64,000 nt of DNA from Karalla daura (lineage: Eukaryota > Chordata > Actinopteri > Chaetodontiformes > Leiognathidae), in contig CM055188.1 in assembly GCA_029224185.1 (NCBI GenBank), positions 22,347,497 through 22,411,496 of the forward strand, read 5' to 3'. Made by a program: the position numbers and the translations under genes. This document shows, in pieces, positions 56,590-64,000 of the stretch. The notes below the pieces were generated by a model. It ran no database searches. It was given only the letters and a program-made list of their open reading frames with translations, and was not told where the DNA came from. Each line of letters begins with the position of its first letter. Positions within the stretch are counted from its first letter, which is position 1.

Positions 56590-57330
56590 GTTCAAGAGCC
56601 GACAGAAGTGACAGTTCACTTATGAAATTTAGCTGTTACTGTCCCTGGCGTTTTCCAGTTAGTAGCACACACTACTCCAAGCAAAGTGCAGATTAATATG
56701 CAATTAGGCAGTGATCATACAAGACAAGAGGTAAGCAGTCACATCTCTATGGTAACTGACTTGAACACAGATCAAGGCCACGGCAATGACTGAAGTCTAT
56801 GCACAGTCATTATTTACTTCTTTTATGAGTTATTATCACACAAATGGCATGATGATTAATAGTTAATTACACCAAACTACTCCCCCAGCCCCCGATACAG
56901 AAGCCTTAAAATCCTGAAGTTGCTGTAACAAGCAGCCAGAGATCATCTTACTGCTGTTTCTTCTGTAGTGAGGCGGAGGAGAAAACCAACCGTTGTGCAT
57001 GTTTGCATAAATGCCTGAAGGTAAAGAGAGCACCTGCTCTCATCAAACACAATCAGAAAGAGGAGAAAAGCAATTTTGGAGACAAAGTCTCTGCTTTGAG
57101 TGGAACCCGTGTTGTGCCAGGATTGAAAATTTGTAGCTGGTCCCATTTCCACAGATCTTCCTGTTATTCCTCTAGAGAAATAGCATTTTAGTAATAGCCT
57201 GCAGTGTTCAAGGGGCTTTTTCCCAACCTGCAATGCAGCCCCACAGAGGGACAGAGAGACCGCAGGATAACTTTTAATAGGAGTGATCCACATAACTGCC
57301 CTAATCATTAAACAAACTGATTGAAAAAGA
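56590..57330. other. Non-repetitive non-coding block, candidate enhancer
   Basis: Complex sequence with clustered homeodomain/POU-like motifs, including a TTAATATGCAATTA core at about 56693-56706 and a TAATAGTTAATTA run near 56855-56867. No coding potential is apparent. Regulatory function is inferred. Confidence 0.3.
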
Positions 57331-58933
57331 CGAGACTGTAAAGTAAATTAATTCATAACAAAGAAAACAATATTGTGCTGTCACTGAATTAGAACAGATA
57401 TGGAAGTCCTCATCTACCAATATACAGTACATATTCAGTCATAATTAAAATGTTTTGACTAAAAATCAACACTAAAACAGTCACAAGGCACAGAAGGTGA
57501 CATGAGGTGCAATTCAAAGGATTATCATACATTATTGTATTTCTGATCTGAGAATAGTCACAGCATCTTATCTAAGAATTACATATAAAAGACCTATATC
57601 AAATATATATGACGGTTGAATGTGCACATGAGCGCTAAAAAGTGTTAATATATGATTGAAAATGCTGTTAACTTTTTCAATCATCACAGTCTCAAGTAAA
57701 TGGAAAACTTTATTTTCCTGTCATGTCCCGACTACCACGGCTGAGTTTCCATTCTACTCATGAAACTTGAAACTGAAAATATGCATGTATGCATTGTAAA
57801 AAAAAATAAAAAAAATAAAAATCCTGTATTTTTCAGAATTTGCATAAGCTTTGCTCCACTGTGTGCTGGATGTAAATTAGAGTACTGCACTAGAATAACT
57901 TATGTAAAAAGTTTGTTTTCCAATTGTGTGACTTTCTGTGTGTCTTAAATCTTTAGGCTGTATATTGTTATATTATGTAAGAGTTTTCTTCCTCGATGTA
58001 CGCCTGAAATCCATATTCAATCCCTCTTTCCATGGATATTTTCTCATAGTCATAGTGTTTGACTGTTAGTCCCTTTCACTTAAACATCTATATAATATGA
58101 AATGTGAAAAACCTTACTCACTTTATACTTACTGGTGTCACAGGATTCTGCTGGAGCCAGTCTCCAGCTCACATAGGACGAACAACAACATTTAGTTTTG
58201 CTGGACACAGTATTTTCATACAAAAAAAAAATGCCAATGCTGGATATATAAATGAGGAGGCTTACACTGTTAGTTTGATATGAATGCAATTTGCAAAACA
58301 AAGTCAGTTTTGTTTTGTGTTAAACATATACTGCAAATGTGCAGATGTTTTATGACATGTAGTCAACACTTTTGTTAGACCCTATGTGACATGATGAATG
58401 TAGACATAACTTTGTTTCCTTCAAGGAAATTCCATGGGGTACCTTAAACTTGCAGGAACTGAATGATTCATTCTCTTTTATTTCTTCAGTCTCTACAAAA
58501 TCATGATGGAAATATCTGCCTCTTCAGCTGCTAAGTGCTCCCCTGTGTTCACCAGCCATTCCCTCACTTTGTCTCTCTACTGTTTATTGTTTTGTTTTTT
58601 TTTGTCAAGTTTTCCTCCATGTTTTCACACATAATGCTTTTATACACTAAGGGTGAACTGAAAGAGTTAAGTTGCTAAAATAAGAAAAACACACTGCACT
58701 CATTGTACAAGTGTTCGTTTTTGTGAATAGATTCCTTTCCACTCCTCATCCTTTTACACTGGAGAATTGTTTTTATTTTTTCATTTGAATCATTTGTAGA
58801 TGAAAAAAAGACTTCTTCTTCAAATGGCATGTATAAAAATGAAAATGCCAAGGTGTGAAAAACAGACAATGAAGTCAGATAATCTATAGCACTAACAGTG
58901 CAGACTTTTGCAAAAGGACACTGCAAATTAAAC

Positions 58934-58938
<5 letters not shown>

Positions 58939-59009
<71 letters not shown>
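58939..59009. repeat. Long (CA)n microsatellite
   Basis: About thirty-five uninterrupted CA units, the longest pure dinucleotide run in the window. Confidence 0.98.
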
Positions 59010-59011
<2 letters not shown>

Positions 59012-59259
59012 GGAGACATGGCTACAAACCACAGTGGAACAAGGTAGCTGGTTATGAGGATAAGGTACATGAGATAAACTGCATGTGTACAATAATATTG
59101 TTAATTGTTCTTATTATCATTGTTATGAGCCTGAAGTCACCACTAGGTCTGTTCTTTAACAGTAGTGCAACTTACACTTTTAGTATCTCAGTTGAAATAT
59201 AAATTTTAAAAAATGTACAGTATTTCCAAAATATTAAACACTGTGGTATACCAAAGGTA

Positions 59260-59480
59260 GCTTCCACAGAACCACGTCTGAGTGAATTTTAATTTAGTGC
59301 ATTAAACCGACTAAAATTTATTGTAGCAAAACTATTGTCAGTTTGGGCACGTAACATGTGGCAGGGATTTAGTGTGCAGACAAAGGCTAATCCAGTGTAA
59401 TTACTGTGAGAGCACCGAATCAGATGGTGCTCCAGCAGACAAATAATGATCATATTTTACAATTAGACGCCTTTAACTCG
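59260..59480. other. Non-coding block, candidate conserved element
   Basis: Complex sequence with a CTAATCC (OTX/bicoid-type) site near 59387-59393 and several TAAT cores. No open reading frame of note. Confidence 0.25.
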
Positions 59481-60349
59481 AGGTATTTTTACAATTGACA
59501 CTTTCTGATCAATTTCTTGAATACACTGAAAAAAAAATCATTCCACACTGTGTCAAGATAACAGGCTGTTTGGACACAAGATCATTGTCTGCTGGATATT
59601 GATGAGAGGGCATTTGGAGATTTCAGTGGGGAATTTGTGTGAGACAGACTCCTTGTGACTGAACATCAGCCAGTGTATTTGTGGACCTGGAAAGCAAGAC
59701 GTGGCCCAGTTCCACATTAACCTTCTGTTTTGTAGGTTGCTGCAATCAGCAGCTGTACAGATGGTGCTCTGGCATCCTGTCATTTGAAACTTTTTCAGGA
59801 GATGAATGGTATTTTTCTCATGCAGTAGGCCAGCAGACCCACACTCTGACCTACATGCATTTGTCTGACTCTCAGTTATCATAGAATTATAGCTAGAGAG
59901 TTTGTGCAGCACCATAATTACAGAGAATACATTCCTTATTTCATACTATTTTATGCAGCAGTAAATTGTGTATTATGTGTAATTGTCACCTCAAGATTCC
60001 TGTTTTGTGGGCTTGTCTACTAGCCAACAGTTCATTGCTTATCTTCTGAAATCCACAGACTCATAGTATTGGTAGCAGATAATGAATTGGATTTTACTGG
60101 CATGTAGAGCTTGTTTTCATTACTTCTAAAGGCAAGCAAATACAGAAATTTACATACCAACATAAACAATACAAGTGTGAAACGTCACAAGACGAGTTAT
60201 GCAGATACAGATTCACACTAGTGTGTAAAACAAGTGAAACTACACAAATGCGGGAATAGTGATAATGTATCTCTTGACAGATGTGCAATTGAAACAATAA
60301 AAACTTATCTAATGTTTTACCTCTGGGTGACATATTAGATGAGCAGTAA

Positions 60350-60485
60350 GCTCCACTGCTTCATAGTAAGAAGGTCAGAATTGATGCCTTTTTCCACAGA
60401 GTTTCAAAGTTCTTATTGTGTGTGTGAATTTTCTTTCACGGTCCAGAAACATGCTTACGTTCATTGACGACTCTTAATTGCCCTT
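60350..60485 (+). repeat. Diverged copy of a common teleost repeat, opposite orientation
   Basis: The segment reads in order CACTGCTTCATAGTAAGAAGG, a GAATTTTCTTTCACGGTCC phrase, AGAAACATGCTTACG and GACTCTTAATTGCCC. This is the reverse orientation of the repeat family seen at 41640-41825, whose consensus in this sense runs 'cactgcc...agcaagaaggt ... gggttttct ... cagtccaaaaacatgc ... gactctaaattgccc'. Confidence 0.65.
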
Positions 60486-61119
60486 GGCTTTTCAAAAATG
60501 TCATATATATCATTCATACTTGTCATGTTTATATTAGCGGGACTAATATTTGCCATATTCATATTTGTCAGATTTATATGCACATAGTTTATTCCAGTGT
60601 TTTCAGTTTATTTATGATCTGTTTCTGTAACTGGCAGATGCTTCTCTGGATCACCAGCTTTGTTTTGTTGGCATTGGACTACATCATTTCAAACCGATTT
60701 GCACAATTTTGTGTGAACCTCTCCTATGACTTAAATCTTGACATTGACCTATAGGAGTGCTCTGATGCATGAACGTGGCAATGGGTAGTATTTTCACATA
60801 TACAGAAGATACAGTACAATTCTTTGCCCCTGTGATCATTTAGGCTGACGTGATGGCAATTGTGATGATGAAGAAATTGTGTAGTGTGATTCCAGTATAA
60901 TATAGGTATACATACCGCCTTGGGCATCTGCCTGGTTATTTTGTCCTCTCTACATACAGTGAGAAGCTTCCACATCTTGTTATCTGTTGATACAAGTTCA
61001 CCAGAGCAATTCAATTTGTCCGTGTTATGCGTCATCCAGCTCCAGCTCTTAGCAAGCTGGGTTGCAACAATTCACACTGCAATCAACCTTGTTCCGGGTT
61101 GATCTCACCTATCTTCTTG

Positions 61120-61187
61120 ACCTGGGTCACCAAGCCCGGTCAGCCAACGAAGGTTAACACTCAAGTCGGCCCAGGTGTGACCCAGGT
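61120..61187. repeat. Perfect 11-bp inverted repeat, MITE-like
   Basis: ACCTGGGTCAC (61120-61130) and GTGACCCAGGT (61177-61187) are exact reverse complements. The 46-bp interior is GC-richer than its surroundings and partly self-complementary (CAAGCCCGG against GGCCCAGG-like text). Confidence 0.7.
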
Positions 61188-61202
61188 TGGAAGATTGGTT
61201 TG

Positions 61203-61208
<6 letters not shown>

Positions 61209-61243
<35 letters not shown>
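61209..61243. repeat. (GT)n microsatellite
   Basis: About seventeen GT units, 20 bp beyond the inverted repeat. Confidence 0.96.
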
Positions 61244-61244
<1 letters not shown>

Positions 61245-61259
61245 CCTGTAATTGACTAG

Positions 61260-64000
61260 TGGTGTTTTTCCCCATATCCGTTGTGATCGGTTCTAGCAGA
61301 TCTGTGTAGAGAGAAAGAGTAAGATAATGAAATAATAAATAAATAGATTAATGTTTTGAGTTTTCATTTCATTTTATTGAGTTTTATAAAAATAAGCTTA
61401 TTCAAAATGAAATGTCTCAATAAGCTACGGCACAAGGAATAAAAGACTGAAAGTCATTAAATGTTCCTAAAGCACCCATCTGGATCATTTCACAGATAAT
61501 CAGATAAATATGAGAGCATTATTAGGTATAAGAAGAGCATAATGGTGAATTTTTCATATGCACACACCAGTTACTTTATCAAGCATTTCACTGAATTTTG
61601 TTTCTCTGATTTAATAAATTTCTCACTTTTCTTCTGTCTAGTTTTCCTTATTTTGCTTATATCATCTCATTTTTTTTCTTTTTACTGAATTTTCAGAGAA
61701 GTTACAGTCACTGTGTTACAGTTTACATGTACATACCTATTATTTATCATATTAAATGATGTCATGAGAACAAAATTCTCATTTAAGTGTTACCTGAAAA
61801 GCTTTGGAAATCAGGTGACAGCTGCCATGGTGCAAACATTTTCGTAAGTAAGATCACACACTGCGATGTTCTATTTCAGTGCACGTCTTGGGCTTCAGTT
61901 TAATCCTCCTCTTATTTATAGTATGTCAGCAGCCTCTGACTGCATGAACAGGCTTTTCCTGCAGTCTACCTGCTTCACCAACTGCACCTCCACCTCGATG
62001 ACACATATAAATCACTTCCTCGTGCCTCAAATACTGAATTCCATGCGTGCTAGTAGACCACTGCTCAGGGGTCACATTCTATGTCATCTGAATGGATCTG
62101 GTCACAACATAATCATTTTATTTTACAACATAATTTTAGTATTTTCAGCATGTTAAATCAATACATATTTTCCACTGCAGTGACTGCAATGCAATGCAAT
62201 ATTTCACTGCACAATAATAGCATTTGAATAATTCAAGGACAGTGGTAAAAGTGTGTCATTTGGCTATGCAAAGAAACATCAAGTAAATAATGCACTTGAA
62301 GAATGCTAATTACATTCGGGCCTCTGCTTTAAAACTGATGGCTCCACCATGTTAGCTTTATTTATTGCATGATGAATCTGTCAATTACTAAAGGGGATTC
62401 ACTCTGTTGATGACTGACGTCAAACACGGAGATGTATGGGGTCATAAATACAAATAAATACAGGAAAGCAAAAAAGTCATACATTTAGTGATCCATTTCA
62501 GTGGCAGATTTCCTACGGGTGATGACAAACCCTTGCAAGTAGGTTTTGAAGATTTCTGTCAGTGGATAAAGAAGACATTATGTTTGATTTTGCACACACA
62601 TTCTATAGAGTATATTGAACACTCAAATGTTGTGGTCGGCGGTGACTTTGTGGCTAATCGCACCATAGCTGAAATAGCCCTGTGTACCTCAGGGCCAATT
62701 GCTCCCTTGCAGTTGCAGCATCTGATTTTCCCATTTTGACAGAAACTTCTCCAATGGATGAACCATCCCAAGAGACAATGAAACTGATCAAATTTCCATT
62801 ATTGTGTTTGTGTTTGGCAAAAAAAAGACATGATTATGCAAATAGCATAATTGTTGATGTTCATTGATAAATCTAATGGAACATTAGCCCAGACACTATT
62901 CTGATCAAGCAGATCAGAGCCATGACAGCATTGCTTTTCATATTTTTTGGAGTAAACCCTGAAGTGTCAGGGATGTCAACATCATGTATCTCTGTAAATG
63001 TATGAGTGTAGTAGAGCTGTTATTGGTTTCAGAGATGACAAGAAGATTGAGAGCACTCCATTCTGTCCTCTACACTGGTAATATTTCAGCTCATTTGTTT
63101 TGAGAGGTGACACTAGGGTCGGGAGGGGTCATTGGTCCAATCCACATCAGAAATGAACTGCCAGTGTCGCACTTGCTCACACATACCCATGCCCCGCTCT
63201 AGAATAAAATCAGTTCAGCCATCAATTCTGTCTATTCTTAATGAGGTCCAGTTTTCCTGTCCTGTCAGTTCTGAAGCTTTCGCAGGCCACATACATGAAA
63301 ATTACAGGACATTTGCCTGAAATATATTCATGACTAAATGTATGTGCAGCATACAGAAAACATGTTTCATTAATATTCTGATGAGATCTCAGCCACAGAG
63401 GAAATTGATGTATATGTGCAAGTTGTATTTGTGATTGCACAATTAACCACTGAAAGAGGTCTCCAGGTTTAGTATATTTTGATGAGTTTATGTTATATAA
63501 TAAAAAGAAGGCTGTGTATTTAAACGTGAGTATTTGAACTTTTAGAGTGAGTGAATTACCAATATAGTTTAGTTATACTTTGGTTATACAAATGTATTGT
63601 GTGACTTTCAATTTGAATGTCTTTGTTGACTTTTGAAGAATATGTCAGAAACTTTATCATCTGGAGGGAAGCATTATTGGTTTTTAACTTGGTGAGATGC
63701 CTCTGAGACATTGCTCAGGCAAACATTAAATGAAATGATCCATCAATTAGATCAATTTAACAAAAATGCTAGCTTGTATCAGGCCAAAACAAATTTAGCT
63801 CACTTTACTGACTCTTAAAATTCATACTAACAGTGTGCACTCTCAGGACTCCACATATGGTAGTGATGCAAACCATTTACAGAAGTCACCTTTTTTAGTA
63901 GAGAGTCACTGACACTTGACTTGGTTTCATGTACAAGTGTTATTCTTTTAAGTGTTTTCTGAGTGCTTGAAGCAGGTCTCCATGCATGGCAGTGTTGGTT
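61260..64000. other. Gene desert, distal end
   Basis: No gene supported. Two blocks, 62300-62460 and 62760-62940, look like candidate regulatory elements, the second with a palindromic octamer-type site. The remainder is AT-rich without recognised features. Confidence 0.45.
62833..62851. promoter_or_regulatory. Palindromic octamer-type (POU) site
   Basis: ATTATGC, spacer AAATA and GCATAAT form a perfect 7-bp inverted repeat. It embeds an exact octamer ATGCAAAT (62836-62843) next to AGCATAAT on the other arm, an arrangement suited to a POU dimer. Confidence 0.45.

Noticed and set aside
58675..59070. 131-codon frame with a Cys-Val run
   Set aside because: The Cys-Val run is the CA microsatellite read on the minus strand.

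Overview
This is a vertebrate nuclear window, almost certainly from a teleost fish and probably a percomorph. The evidence is spliced genes with short GT-AG introns, abundant CA/GT, GA and GATA microsatellites, diverged fish-type interspersed repeats, and proteins that align by eye to vertebrate ZBTB49, LYAR, TMEM128, OTOP1 and DRD5. There are no bacterial operons, CRISPR arrays, integrated viruses or tRNA/rRNA genes that I can support.

Layout. The gene-rich part is 0.5-31 kb. A minus-strand 5' exon with a strong splice donor sits near 615-816; by synteny it could be the first exon of nsg1, but this is not proven. zbtb49 lies on the minus strand (5440-8898, seven coding exons). It shares a roughly 1-kb head-to-head promoter interval with lyar on the plus strand (9882-13214, eight coding exons). 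tmem128 (15542-17870, four exons), otop1 (21442-26051, six exons) and single-exon drd5 (29211-30593) follow on the plus strand. For all four spliced genes my exon joins keep one open frame and total a multiple of three: 789, 327, 164 and 592 residues. That is a strong internal check on the boundaries.

From about 31.9 kb to the end there is a gene desert of some 32 kb. It holds no ORF I can recognise as a gene. It does hold microsatellites, diverged copies of teleost interspersed repeats (about 40.5 kb, 41.6 kb and 60.4 kb), a duplicated 120-bp segment (44.0 and 44.8 kb), a 21-bp triplicate ending in a perfect 11-bp hairpin (38.6 kb), and AT-rich, homeobox/POU-motif-rich blocks that look like candidate conserved non-coding elements (36.4-39.3, 56.6-57.3, 59.3-59.5 and 62.3-62.9 kb).

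The genes do not form one pathway. zbtb49 encodes a BTB/C2H2 transcription factor, lyar a nucleolar growth/ribosome-biogenesis protein, tmem128 a small four-pass membrane protein, otop1 a proton channel of vestibular and taste cells, and drd5 a Gs-coupled dopamine receptor. What links them is conserved synteny: the zbtb49-lyar-tmem128-otop1 block matches human 4p16, and drd5 is on the same human arm but megabases away. I found no undescribed genetic system. The most checkable novelties are the drd5 upstream ORF and 5' UTR micro-intron, the shared zbtb49/lyar promoter, the diverged repeat pair at 44 kb, and the palindromic POU site at 62.8 kb.
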